Shown here one piece after another: positions 36,348 through 44,790 of a stretch of DNA of 64,000 nt. The stretch spans positions 62,001 through 126,000 of the forward strand of contig JAHHHF010000081.1 in NCBI GenBank assembly GCA_019359495.1. Direction: 5' to 3'. The first letter of the stretch is position 1, and every line of letters begins with the position of its first letter. Under the pieces are notes generated by a model. It was not told the DNA's origin, did not search any database, and was given only the letters and a program-made list of their open reading frames with translations. This DNA comes from Goleter apudmare HA4340-LM2 (GTDB taxonomy: Bacteria > Cyanobacteriota > Cyanobacteriia > Cyanobacteriales > Nostocaceae). The translations under genes and the position numbers were made by a program.

Positions 36348-36995
36348 CTATTGAATCATTGGTGGTAAAATTACTCGGTCAATTATATGAATGACACCGT
36401 TTTTAGTTTGAATATCTGGCTGTATAACGCGGGCATCATTAACTCTCACTTGGTTACTAGTTTGATCAACTTGAATATTTACCGGGTTATTATTTAAAGT
36501 ATTCACCTCTTTTGACTGGAGTTGATTGGTAGTCAGATTACCTGACACAACATGATAAGCCAGAACTTGTCTGAGCAGTTCACGGTTTTCTGGTTGTAAG
36601 AGTCGTTGTCTAGTTACTTCTGGAAGTGCAGCAAAGGCCTGGTCTGAAGGTGCAAATAAGGTGTAAGTGCCGATATTATCTAACTTATTTTCTAAATCTG
36701 CTTCACCAATCAAATTTGCGAGTGTAGTTAAAGAAGGACTAGCTTCTATAACATCTTTAATGTCTCTATTTATCACTGCACCAGGAGTTGTAGCAGGTGT
36801 TGTGGTAATAGGCTGGGGTACATCTGTGACATCAGCAGCAGGTGGTGTCACAGTTTTAGGAACTTGAGCCGTCTCATTTGTTCCACAGGCTGCCAAAACT
36901 GGTAGTAATAAAATACCGATAACAAAGCTGGCAAAGTTTTTCATACTGCGATTAGAATTTTGATTCTGCATATTCTGTGCTTGGATACGAGACAT
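36348..36995 (-). CDS. Fasciclin-domain lipoprotein
   Basis: About 215 residues. A lipobox (LLPVLAAC) follows a basic N-terminus, then a Pro/Thr-rich linker and one fasciclin (FAS1) domain from about residue 75 (DVIEASPSLTTLANLI, YTLFAPSDQAFAALP, VLAYHVVSGNLTTNQL, GVIHIIDRVILPP). It should be a surface or periplasmic adhesion protein. Start choices are the ATG at 36995 or 36944; neither has a clear ribosome site. Confidence 0.9.
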   Translation of the reverse strand: MSRIQAQNMQNQNSNRSMKNFASFVIGILLLPVLAACGTNETAQVPKTVTPPAADVTDVPQPITTTPATTPGAVINRDIKDVIEASPSLTTLANLIGEADLENKLDNIGTYTLFAPSDQAFAALPEVTRQRLLQPENRELLRQVLAYHVVSGNLTTNQLQSKEVNTLNNNPVNIQVDQTSNQVRVNDARVIQPDIQTKNGVIHIIDRVILPPMIQ

Positions 36996-37110
36996 CAAAA
37001 CATTTAATTACTTACTTATTTCACGCTAAACAATAAATGTGAACTGAATGTGACGAGCAAGCCAGCTTTTACTTAAACCTATTAAATAAAAGCATGATCA
37101 ATTTGCACGA

Positions 37111-38523
37111 TTACTGATGAATAGTGTAATGAATTTGGTTTGCTTCCTCTAAGATTTTTTCCACGCCAGAATCAGCAATACTTTTGACATAGTTAATTTT
37201 GATTTCTTCTAGCATATCAATCAGCAAAGATTGTAATTCTTGAACGTTATGCTTTTTCTGTAATTCTATCTCTAATACATCACGAAAGTTGGTCATTAGA
37301 CGAGAGGTAAGTTTTGCCGCAACAGGGTCTGACAAAGCTTTAGTTAGGTTGTTATAAGCTGATTGAGATAAGTCACGAGCCAACTTTTGGGTTAGTTGAT
37401 TGGGTAAGTGATTTAGACCGGGTATGGTTTGTATTTGTTGGTAAACTGGAGATGCGTTGAGAGTGCTGGCGATCGCGTGATGCATTAAGGCTTCGATGTC
37501 AGGCTGGATTTGGGGTAAAACATCATACACACTGACGTTGACTAAGCGAGTAGCTATAACCTTGACCTCGTTCCTCTCATTGACTTGAACATAGGGTTTA
37601 CGGGTTTCTGGATCAAATAACCAACGTGCTAAATCGCCTTGGCGAATTCCATCTTGCATTTGGTCAATCACTTGAATACCTACCATTTCCGTGATTTCCT
37701 CAGCAAAACTGATTGCAAAGTCATGATTAAGTTGCGATCGCACAGGCTCAAGATTCAGCAAATCTGCTTGGTAAAGACGAATGGTGACGGGAATGACTCT
37801 TAACCAACGCCAGAAGGGAAGTAACAAAAATATATCGTACCATCTCCGGAGCATAGCCTCTAACCAGTTTAACGAGCGATCGCGCCGACTGATATAAAAA
37901 GTCCGTGCCAGATAATCCAAGGCAAAAATAATTACAAATGGTAAATCAATCAGCCAAAAGCGATTGACAAAGTTGCCAAATCTGCCAATATCACGATAGT
38001 AATTACTGGCAATTAGGGGTCGAATTTGAGAATTGAAAAAGTTAATTTCTGATTGCAAACCCTGTTGAGTTAAATAAGCTTGACTCCAAAAACTATTAAA
38101 GGCATCTCTGGCAGATTGCTCATTGGTACGCAAGCGCACTTCATTTTTAATTTTCGCTAAAGTCCCACTTTTATCAGCTACATCAAAGGGATTGTCTCCA
38201 ATCATTTGTTGACTAAGGAAACGTAATTCACTGAGTAAACTTGCTGCTGGAGTTGACTGCAAACCAGTCTGCAAAACCTGTTCTTCTAATTCTGTTACTT
38301 TATTGAGGTAATTTTGCGTTTCTGGGTGGGGTTGGATGCCTTTAATTGGGTCATACAGTTGGGTTAAACTTGGTAATGCTTCGAGATAAAAATCACGCCA
38401 AGATGTATAAGTGAGGTCAAAGATTACCAAACATAAATTGAGTAATGCGAGGATGGCAATTAATCGCTCAAACCAACGGTAGCGATAAACGGGATACTTC
38501 CTAATACTTGCTTTTGAAGTCAT
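37111..38523 (-). CDS. Large membrane protein, ion-channel-like N-terminal half
   Basis: A 470-residue protein. A first helix (LIAILALLNLCLVIFDLTY) is followed by a helical soluble region (about 50-185), then a second helix (WLIDLPFVIIFALDYLARTFYISRR) and a basic membrane-facing segment (WYDIFLLLPFWRWLRVIPVTIRLYQ) that recalls the S3-S4 part of voltage-gated channels. The C-terminal 230 residues are helical and polar. No pore motif is seen. I know it only as a conserved cyanobacterial type; function unknown. Confidence 0.65.
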   Translation of the reverse strand: MTSKASIRKYPVYRYRWFERLIAILALLNLCLVIFDLTYTSWRDFYLEALPSLTQLYDPIKGIQPHPETQNYLNKVTELEEQVLQTGLQSTPAASLLSELRFLSQQMIGDNPFDVADKSGTLAKIKNEVRLRTNEQSARDAFNSFWSQAYLTQQGLQSEINFFNSQIRPLIASNYYRDIGRFGNFVNRFWLIDLPFVIIFALDYLARTFYISRRDRSLNWLEAMLRRWYDIFLLLPFWRWLRVIPVTIRLYQADLLNLEPVRSQLNHDFAISFAEEITEMVGIQVIDQMQDGIRQGDLARWLFDPETRKPYVQVNERNEVKVIATRLVNVSVYDVLPQIQPDIEALMHHAIASTLNASPVYQQIQTIPGLNHLPNQLTQKLARDLSQSAYNNLTKALSDPVAAKLTSRLMTNFRDVLEIELQKKHNVQELQSLLIDMLEEIKINYVKSIADSGVEKILEEANQIHYTIHQ

Positions 38524-38651
38524 GTAAAGCGATAAATTTCATTTAATCGATTTAAATCAATCCAGTAATATTCTCTTAGATGATAAGTCAGGGGCACTAA
38601 ACGTTGATTTACCTTGTGAATACGGGCAGCATTATCATCATTTGATATTAA

Positions 38652-39239
38652 TTATGAATACTCTATCTGAAAATTTGCCCACATAACAAAGCCATAAACT
38701 CGGCAGTTTAAATATTCTAGCCACTCGACTAGTGCGTGATTACTATTGTGTAACAAAGTATAGTTTTGATCATCTTTAACGAAAGTTAAACCTGTTTGTG
38801 GATTTTCTACAAGGGTTTCAATATTGCGGTTAAAGTGTGCATCTAATATTTTCAAGAGTTGTGTTACTTTGGCTTGGGCTACTTCTAAACTTAATAGGGA
38901 AGCATTTCTCCGTTGAACTTGCTGCTGAAGTTCAGCGACATTGCTAAATTTTCGTTTACCAAGAGTGCCTTGAGTTGGTAATAATAGTGCCGCCGCCCCA
39001 TGTTTTAAGTCCTGTTGATTCAGGGCAAAATAATTCCAATCACCGTAGGCATATTGAATTAATTCGCCGTTGTCGATGGGTAATACCAGTCTGGAATGTA
39101 AACCGTAGGTGGTTACATAGATAGCGATCGCCTCCGCCGGGTCAGCAGGGGGTATGATGGTTGCAGGAGATAAAATCCAGACCAATAAGATAGAAACAGT
39201 TGCTAATAAAGCAAATTTAGCAATGCGACATAAACCCAT
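38652..39239 (-). CDS. TIGR02117/DUF2459-like periplasmic protein
   Basis: A 195-residue protein with an N-terminal membrane or signal segment (FALLATVSILLVWILSPATII). The sequence VTTYGLHSRLVLPIDNGELIQYAYGDWNYF matches from memory the urease-associated TIGR02117/DUF2459 family. Near the C-terminus, NYTLLHNSNHALVEWL carries His/Asn residues that may be part of an active site. Function unknown. Confidence 0.6.
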   Translation of the reverse strand: MGLCRIAKFALLATVSILLVWILSPATIIPPADPAEAIAIYVTTYGLHSRLVLPIDNGELIQYAYGDWNYFALNQQDLKHGAAALLLPTQGTLGKRKFSNVAELQQQVQRRNASLLSLEVAQAKVTQLLKILDAHFNRNIETLVENPQTGLTFVKDDQNYTLLHNSNHALVEWLEYLNCRVYGFVMWANFQIEYS

Positions 39240-39405
39240 AGCAATTAAACAAGATTGTAGTGTTCCACGTGGATATTGGTCACAGGTACATCCGAATCAT
39301 GTAAAGCCCATAGTTGTAATGTCTGTGGGTTATCAATAAACAAAATTATCGGGTGAGCCAGGATGAAAAAGAACGCCACTTCAGCTTCTCATAGGGGCAT
39401 ACCTC

Positions 39406-40218
39406 CTAACTTTGTTGTCGGGATGCGGCTTGTAAGCGCCTGTTGATTTCGGGCCAGTTCACCACATTCCACCAGTTATTGAGATACTCAGCACGTCGGT
39501 TCTGATATCTGAGGTAGTAGGCGTGTTCCCACACATCATTACCCATAATGGGATACAAGCCATCTGTGATGGGGTTATCTTGATTTGGTGTGGTAACAAT
39601 CTGGAGTTGATTTTGTCCGTTACGCACTAACCAAACCCAGCCGCTACCAAATCTGTCTCCACCTGCTTCATTAAACTGTTTTCTAAAAGCATCAAAACTA
39701 CCAAAGGTTTGATTTATTTGTTGGGCGATTTCTCCTGTTGGTTGTCCGCCACCGTCGGGACTCATTAGTTGCCAGAAAATTGTGTGATTCAGATGACCAC
39801 CGCCGTTGTTACGTACCGTCTGCCGAATATCCTCCGGTATGCTGTTCAAGTCGCGCAGCATTGCTTCTACACTTCTATTTTTCAGTTCTGGATATTTTTG
39901 TAATGCTTCGTTGAGGTTATTCACATAGGCCGCATGGTGTCTATCATGATGCAATTTCATGGTTTCGGCATCAATCGCTTTTTCTAAAGCGTTATCAGCG
40001 TAGGGTAATTCTGATAGCTGTGCAGGCGAAGCACTCAATTCTTTATCGGGATATGCTACGGGCAACTGGTTATTAGCAATAGTTCTCTCTGTTACAGGTG
40101 TGGCTGTAGGAGTTGGTGACTCTGCTATGGGTGCGCGTTGACAAGCCAACAGCACAAACACCAAAAAAACTCCTGTTATTAACAGCAAAAACTGTTGTCG
40201 CAAAAATTTTATACTCAT
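39406..40218 (-). CDS. sodA: Membrane-anchored Mn/Fe superoxide dismutase
   Basis: A 270-residue Mn/Fe-type SOD with an N-terminal lipobox or anchor ([12 protein letters not shown]) and an about 40-residue linker. The SOD core has the metal ligands His in [13 protein letters not shown], His in [14 protein letters not shown], and Asp/His in [19 protein letters not shown]. The anchor places it at a membrane facing the periplasm or lumen. Membrane-bound Mn-SODs of this layout are known in Anabaena. The metal is probably Mn (GGGQP type), but this is inference. Confidence 0.93.
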   Translation of the reverse strand: MSIKFLRQQFLLLITGVFLVFVLLACQRAPIAESPTPTATPVTERTIANNQLPVAYPDKELSASPAQLSELPYADNALEKAIDAETMKLHHDRHHAAYVNNLNEALQKYPELKNRSVEAMLRDLNSIPEDIRQTVRNNGGGHLNHTIFWQLMSPDGGGQPTGEIAQQINQTFGSFDAFRKQFNEAGGDRFGSGWVWLVRNGQNQLQIVTTPNQDNPITDGLYPIMGNDVWEHAYYLRYQNRRAEYLNNWWNVVNWPEINRRLQAASRQQS

Positions 40219-40235
40219 ATATTTTTACTTTTTTA

Positions 40236-40586
40236 TTAGGTAAATGGTGCGATGAGGCTTAAGAGAATAGAGTTAATGATTGCTAAGGCTAGCGAACCAA
40301 TAACAGCACTCCAAAAACCGTACCTTAATCGAAATCCAGACACTATAGCAGCCGATAAACCAAAGATAATTGAATTGAGCACAAAGAAGAATAAGCCCAA
40401 AGTCAGAATAATGAATGGCAAGGTAAATAAGGTTAAAACAGGTAGCAAAAGTGCATTCAAAATGCCAAAAACTGCGGCGGTAATTAACGCTTTACCAAAG
40501 CCGTCTATTTCTACTCCTATAGGTAGTCGAGAAATAATCAAAAAACTGATAGCTGTTACTACCCAAGTAATAATTAGTCCAACCAT
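40236..40586 (-). CDS. 4-TM holin-like membrane protein (phage holin 4 / PF04020-like)
   Basis: A 116-residue protein made of four hydrophobic helices with short loops. The signature segment LITAAVFGILNALLLPVLTLFTLPF and the following ILTLGLFFFVLNSIIFGLSA match the PF04020 superfamily. Despite the name, these are common chromosomal proteins and not phage genes. It is 17 bases upstream of sodA on the same strand. Confidence 0.87.
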   Translation of the reverse strand: MVGLIITWVVTAISFLIISRLPIGVEIDGFGKALITAAVFGILNALLLPVLTLFTLPFIILTLGLFFFVLNSIIFGLSAAIVSGFRLRYGFWSAVIGSLALAIINSILLSLIAPFT

Positions 40587-40794
40587 AAGTTAAGACTCCT
40601 GTCGAGAATATTGATACTTTTAGTGTGAGCAATAAATGTGAAGAGAAAGTGATTAGTAAAGAATGTTTACAAGTATGTTATTTATTAATTTACCCTGCGA
40701 TCACGAAATATGCGATCGCAGGGTAGACAAATTTTGTGCGTATAGCCTAAGACTTATAACCTCAGGAAGATAGAGGTTCAACTTCTCCTAATCA

Positions 40795-41814
40795 TCACCG
40801 CCGATATTCGTCACCACAATCGCCAATTAATTCATACAAATTTCGTGACTGACGAGATACTGTATCTAGCAAATTTAAATCTTCTGCATCTAGGGCGACA
40901 CCAAATACTTTAGCGTTATCTGCTAAATGTTCCGATATACCAAGTCTAGCGCCTACAATTACACCCCCTACAGCAGGCTGGTCTAAAATGTAACGTACTG
41001 CCACATTAGAGATGCTGACGCCATGTTTATCAGCGATTTGTTTGAGGGTAGTAAGTAACTCTTGAAATAAACGCCAATCACCCCAAGCATCGACCATTTG
41101 CTTATATTTTCTCAGGCTGACAGTTGCTAGTTCTAAGCCTTTTGGTTCAGGTTTACTCAAATATTTTTCTGATAACAAACCACCACAAACAGTGCCATAA
41201 GTAAATAGTTTGATGTCGTGCTGTTGACAAAACTGTATCATGTTTACTTCTGGACGGCGGTCAACTAGAGAAAATTGCACTTGGTTAGAAACTATTTTGA
41301 TACCTGCGTCAATAATTATTTTCAGATGTTCTGTATCAAAGTTAGTCAGAGCTAAATGTTTAATTTTGCCTTCAGTTTGTAGTTCTACCATATACTTGAG
41401 GGCATCCAGGTAGTTTTTATCCTGATATTCCCACCAGTGAAATTGCATCAAATCTAAAGACTCTACATCCATTCTTCTCAAGGAAATATCGATATTTTCC
41501 TCGACAAGTTTTTTCGTCATTTTCCCAGGACGAGGTACCCATTTTGTAAAAGCTTGCACGTTAGATAAAGCGGCTTGTCCACGGGTAGCGGCTAATTGAC
41601 GGCGAAACTCACCAATCAAGTCTTCAGCAGGGCCATAATGGTCTGCTAAATCCCAAGTGGTAAAGCCTACATCGACATATTGAAACATTGCTTGAATGGC
41701 AGCTTTGGAGTCAATACGTCCGTGTCCACCAGAGACTTGCCACATACCATTTAAAATGCGGCAAATGTTTAAATCAGGTGTGAATTGGAGATAGCTAGTT
41801 GTGGGTAGTGTCAT
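40795..41814 (-). CDS. Aldo/keto reductase
   Basis: A 339-residue AKR-fold oxidoreductase. The catalytic Asp/Tyr motif is FTTWDLADHYGPAEDLIG, with later NFDTEHLKIII, IVSNQVQFSLVDRRPE and VIVGARLGISEHLADN for cofactor binding. The substrate may be a sugar or aldehyde. It is followed (upstream on the strand) by the cytochrome gene after 12 bases. Confidence 0.9.
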   Translation of the reverse strand: MTLPTTSYLQFTPDLNICRILNGMWQVSGGHGRIDSKAAIQAMFQYVDVGFTTWDLADHYGPAEDLIGEFRRQLAATRGQAALSNVQAFTKWVPRPGKMTKKLVEENIDISLRRMDVESLDLMQFHWWEYQDKNYLDALKYMVELQTEGKIKHLALTNFDTEHLKIIIDAGIKIVSNQVQFSLVDRRPEVNMIQFCQQHDIKLFTYGTVCGGLLSEKYLSKPEPKGLELATVSLRKYKQMVDAWGDWRLFQELLTTLKQIADKHGVSISNVAVRYILDQPAVGGVIVGARLGISEHLADNAKVFGVALDAEDLNLLDTVSRQSRNLYELIGDCGDEYRR

Positions 41815-41826
41815 ATTTTGAATTAT

Positions 41827-42162
41827 TTAACGCCAGTTTGTTTCAGCTTGTTCTAAAACGTAAGCAGCGACATCTGCAATTTCTTGTGCTGTAAGCCTGT
41901 CTTTATAGGCTGACATATTACTTTTACCATTGGTGACAATGGCTGTTACAGCTTCCAGAGAATCCATGCCATATTTCTTGAGTGCTGGCTTTTTTAAAGT
42001 CTTACTCCGTCTGACGATGTTACCGCCGTTGATATGACAACCAGCACAATGAAAGCTAAAAATTTGTGAACCGTTAACCGTATCTGCTGCTATTGCAGGC
42101 GGAATATGAACACCTGTCCATGAACAGACTAAGACTAATAATAATATGGCTATTGCTTTCAC
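41827..42162 (-). CDS. Cytochrome c6-like protein
   Basis: A 111-residue secreted cytochrome. Signal peptide MKAIAILLLVLVCSWTGVHIPPAIA, haem-binding CAGCH in FSFHCAGCHINGGNIV, and the axial Met in GKSNMSAYKDRLT. The layout fits cytochrome c6 (photosynthetic donor to P700 or the oxidase), though the Met region (NMSAY rather than AMPAF) is somewhat off. It is 12 bases upstream of the AKR gene. Confidence 0.9.
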   Translation of the reverse strand: MKAIAILLLVLVCSWTGVHIPPAIAADTVNGSQIFSFHCAGCHINGGNIVRRSKTLKKPALKKYGMDSLEAVTAIVTNGKSNMSAYKDRLTAQEIADVAAYVLEQAETNWR

Positions 42163-42218
42163 TCAAATTCTCCGAATTTTGGCTTGTTTTTTGCACACAT
42201 AATATTGCCAGACTTTTA

Positions 42219-42443
42219 CTATAGAGATTCAAAGTCAGAACTAAATCCAGGAAAACTTCCACACTCTTCTTGAAAAGCTTCAGCATCACTCACATCTACA
42301 ATTTTATATGCCATGATGCGCGTACCATCAGGCATTTTTTTGGAGGAAATACAATCGCCTTGATACTTATCTGCCAATGCTTTAAATTCAGTTGCTTTGA
42401 GCTTCCATGCTTCACCGGAACAAGTGATATTTACCTGCCACAT
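42219..42443 (-). CDS. Small conserved-looking hypothetical protein
   Basis: A 74-residue acidic protein with an ATG at 42443 and AAGAG seven bases upstream. It is compact (MWQVNITCSGEAWKLKATEF, GTRIMAYKIVDVSDAEAF) with three cysteines and no membrane segment. It precedes the cytochrome gene by 56 bases on the same strand. Family unknown; I regard it as real because of its ribosome site and placement. Confidence 0.55.
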   Translation of the reverse strand: MWQVNITCSGEAWKLKATEFKALADKYQGDCISSKKMPDGTRIMAYKIVDVSDAEAFQEECGSFPGFSSDFESL

Positions 42444-42667
42444 AATTAACTCTTAATTTTGATCAGCAAATATTAATCATCCCACAAAGAGAGAACACAG
42501 CCAAGGTTGTATCCCTGAATTATCAGAAAAATAGGGATATAAAGCAGCATGTTTCTATGATTTTCTATCTAAAGGAGGTTGCCTGCTCAATAGGGCTAAA
42601 TCATAATATCGTTAGGGCTTGATGCCTATAGAGTTTATCCAAATTAGTTAAATCTTAAGAGTTGAAA

Positions 42668-43468
42668 ATGGCTGACAACATCAAAGATAAAATTCAAACA
42701 GACCTACAACAAGTTAAAGAAACTGGAAGTTTAAGAACTGACCGCATTCGAGAAATCGTTAAATCCGCAGTTTCACAAGTAGCGTCTGAGTTTAAGGAAG
42801 GTTCTAGTGAAATTCGTGCTCTTGTGAAAGATGCTGTTTCTGCTGTTATTGAAAGCTTGCAAGAAAAAGGTGGCGAACTGAAAGAAGAAGTGACAGCCTC
42901 AATTGAAGGCGCAATCGAAGGGGTAAATAGCAAAAGACATGAAGCGATTGTGAAAACTCAAACAGAAATTAAGCAGCTACAAGCCCGATTAGATAGCGAG
43001 GAAGAAAGTCTCCAGCGAGATGTGGAGGTGATTTTAGCTGAGGTGGAAGAAACAGGGAAAGCAACATCTGCTAATACTAAGAATGCCATTGACTCTGCTG
43101 TTGATGCTATTAAAGATAGCGAAGAAGTAAGTTTGCTGAAAAAACGTTACGCACAATTGCAAGCACAACTAGCGATTGTGCGTGCTAACTTAGCTGCACG
43201 CTATGGCGGACGGTCTGGGGAGGTTAAGGATTATTTAGATGAGGCGAAAAACTGGTATGATCAGGCTCGCCCGCAAGCAGAAGCCTTGGCTACACAGGTA
43301 GAACAACAGCGATCGCAACTAGAAGATAAACTGGGTGAAGCAGGTACAGCACTAGCGAGAAAAGAAATCCAGATCAAACATACTTTGAGGGAATTATTGC
43401 TAGCCGCAGCTGATTTATTTAAAGATAAAGAACCTGCTGATCAAGATAACCAATTGACTAAAAAATAG
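42668..43468 (+). CDS. Helical, LEA-like or coiled-coil protein
   Basis: A 266-residue, highly charged protein rich in Glu, Lys, Ala and Gln, nearly all helical by pattern (SSEIRALVKDAVSAVIESL, KTQTEIKQLQARLDSEEESL). No membrane segment or cysteine. It resembles stress-induced LEA-like or apolipoprotein-like helical proteins. The frame begins at a TTG at 42662, but the ATG at 42668 with AAGAG upstream is preferred. It is followed by a strong hairpin. Function unknown. Confidence 0.8.
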   Translation: MADNIKDKIQTDLQQVKETGSLRTDRIREIVKSAVSQVASEFKEGSSEIRALVKDAVSAVIESLQEKGGELKEEVTASIEGAIEGVNSKRHEAIVKTQTEIKQLQARLDSEEESLQRDVEVILAEVEETGKATSANTKNAIDSAVDAIKDSEEVSLLKKRYAQLQAQLAIVRANLAARYGGRSGEVKDYLDEAKNWYDQARPQAEALATQVEQQRSQLEDKLGEAGTALARKEIQIKHTLRELLLAAADLFKDKEPADQDNQLTKK

Positions 43469-43481
43469 TATAGCAAAACAG

Positions 43482-43515
43482 ATTCCCGACTTCTTTGATT
43501 TGAGAAGTCGGGAAT
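43482..43515. terminator. Strong hairpin between convergent genes
   Basis: Perfect 13-bp arms ATTCCCGACTTCT and AGAAGTCGGGAAT with an eight-base loop, 14 bases after the stop of the plus-strand gene and 22 bases before the end of the minus-strand Pmp3-like gene. Likely a bidirectional terminator; the U tract is weak. Confidence 0.8.
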
Positions 43516-43536
43516 TTGAATCAGCTAAACTTTTTA

Positions 43537-43725
43537 TTAAATACTTCCCTGTCTACCTAGTTGTTCTTCATGCTTCGCAATCACCCAAACTGCATGAATA
43601 CTGCCGGGAAGCCAGCCTAGAAGCGTCAGCAAAATGTTAATAACTAAAGTAGGACCTACACCAACTGTCAAAAAGACGCCTACTGGAGGCAGTAGCAAAC
43701 CTAAAAGTAAACGAAGTAATTTCAT
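43537..43725 (-). CDS. Pmp3/YqaE-family small membrane protein
   Basis: A 62-residue protein with two membrane helices: LLRLLLGLLLPPVGVFLTVG and INILLTLLGWLPGSIHAVWVI. The PPVGVFL and GWLPGSIHA motifs are characteristic of the Pmp3/YqaE stress-membrane family, involved in membrane potential under salt or cold stress. The C-terminus is polar. Confidence 0.92.
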   Translation of the reverse strand: MKLLRLLLGLLLPPVGVFLTVGVGPTLVINILLTLLGWLPGSIHAVWVIAKHEEQLGRQGSI

Positions 43726-43825
43726 GATTTTGTGGCTATGATTCTGAGATTTTGTTTAATTACATTTTCAGGAAGTTGCCGAACTAGAAAATCCATCTAA
43801 TGAATTATCTTTATTCAGGTGCTAT

Positions 43826-44227
43826 TTAACTAGAGGGTAATTCACCTTTGTTGTTGACATCTCCACTGTTTAAGGCAATATTTCTTTCGGCAAAATATTT
43901 GTTAATGAAGGTGTTAGCAAAAGTTAGAATCACAGGGCCCAAAAGAAAAGCGATCAGTCCCCGAACTGAGAAACCAGGAACAAACACAGATGCTAACCAA
44001 AAACATAAACCGTTGACGACCAGCGAAAAAGCACCGAATGAGAGAAAGTTAAGCGGTAGAGAAAGAGTAGAAAGTACTGGCTTAACAAAACCGTTGATTA
44101 GTCCAATTACTAAAGCAGCAATCATAGCTGCGGGAAAATTAGCAATATTCACGCCAGGAACGACTAAATCAACAATCAGCAAGCTTAAAGCTGTAGCCAG
44201 TGCAGTAAAGAAGGTTGTTGCCCACAT
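43826..44227 (-). CDS. 4-TM holin-like membrane protein, second copy
   Basis: A 133-residue member of the same PF04020-like family as 40236-40586: VIGLINGFVKPVLSTLSLPLNF and FSLVVNGLCFWLASVFVPGF. Four predicted helices and a polar C-terminal tail of about 20 residues. Not a phage gene by context. Confidence 0.85.
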   Translation of the reverse strand: MWATTFFTALATALSLLIVDLVVPGVNIANFPAAMIAALVIGLINGFVKPVLSTLSLPLNFLSFGAFSLVVNGLCFWLASVFVPGFSVRGLIAFLLGPVILTFANTFINKYFAERNIALNSGDVNNKGELPSS

Positions 44228-44358
44228 TGTGATTCACCTAAATTAAGTTAGAGATGGTTTGTTTGAAACTCCATATCCCATCTTTAACAATTGGGCATAA
44301 TTTTACATCTCTTGCAAGATAGATTCAGCTTCTATCAATGGGCTGATTTTAAAGACTA

Positions 44359-44682
44359 TTACTGTTTATAGTAGAGCGATGATTTATATAAAACTTGTTC
44401 TTGATGAGTTGCTAAAGTACAGTCAGACAAGGGATAAGTTACACAGGTAACAACATAACCAGCCTGTGTTTCTTGGGGACGCAGAAATTTTTGCTCACTT
44501 TGATCAACTTCACCGTTGATCAATTTGGCGATACAAGCAGAACATTCACCTTGTTTACAACCTGATGGTAGGCGAATCCCAACTTCTTCGGCAATGTCGA
44601 GAATATATTGATCGTCTGGTACTTGAATAGTGCGATCTAATTCAATCGCCGGATTGATCAAGCGGACTTGATAAATTGCCAT
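44359..44682 (-). CDS. Plant-type [2Fe-2S] ferredoxin
   Basis: A 107-residue ferredoxin. Cluster ligands are in SGCKQGECSACIAKL plus the distal Cys in VVTCVTYP, i.e. the C-x4-C-x2-C...C pattern. The residues around are less acidic than in PetF, so this is a specialised ferredoxin. The C-terminal tail (about residues 95-107) is unusual. Redox partner unknown. Confidence 0.92.
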   Translation of the reverse strand: MAIYQVRLINPAIELDRTIQVPDDQYILDIAEEVGIRLPSGCKQGECSACIAKLINGEVDQSEQKFLRPQETQAGYVVTCVTYPLSDCTLATHQEQVLYKSSLYYKQ

Positions 44683-44790
44683 CTGCTATTACTTTTACAA
44701 GAGTCAACTGTAATTATTTTCTCTTTTTTGAGGTGCGTTAGGCTAAAGCCATAACACACCCTGCTGAAAGCTTTAAGCCGGAAATTTATT

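Noticed and set aside
40236-44227. Prophage signal from two 'holin' type proteins
   Set aside because: PF04020-type proteins are common chromosomal membrane proteins and no other phage genes are near.
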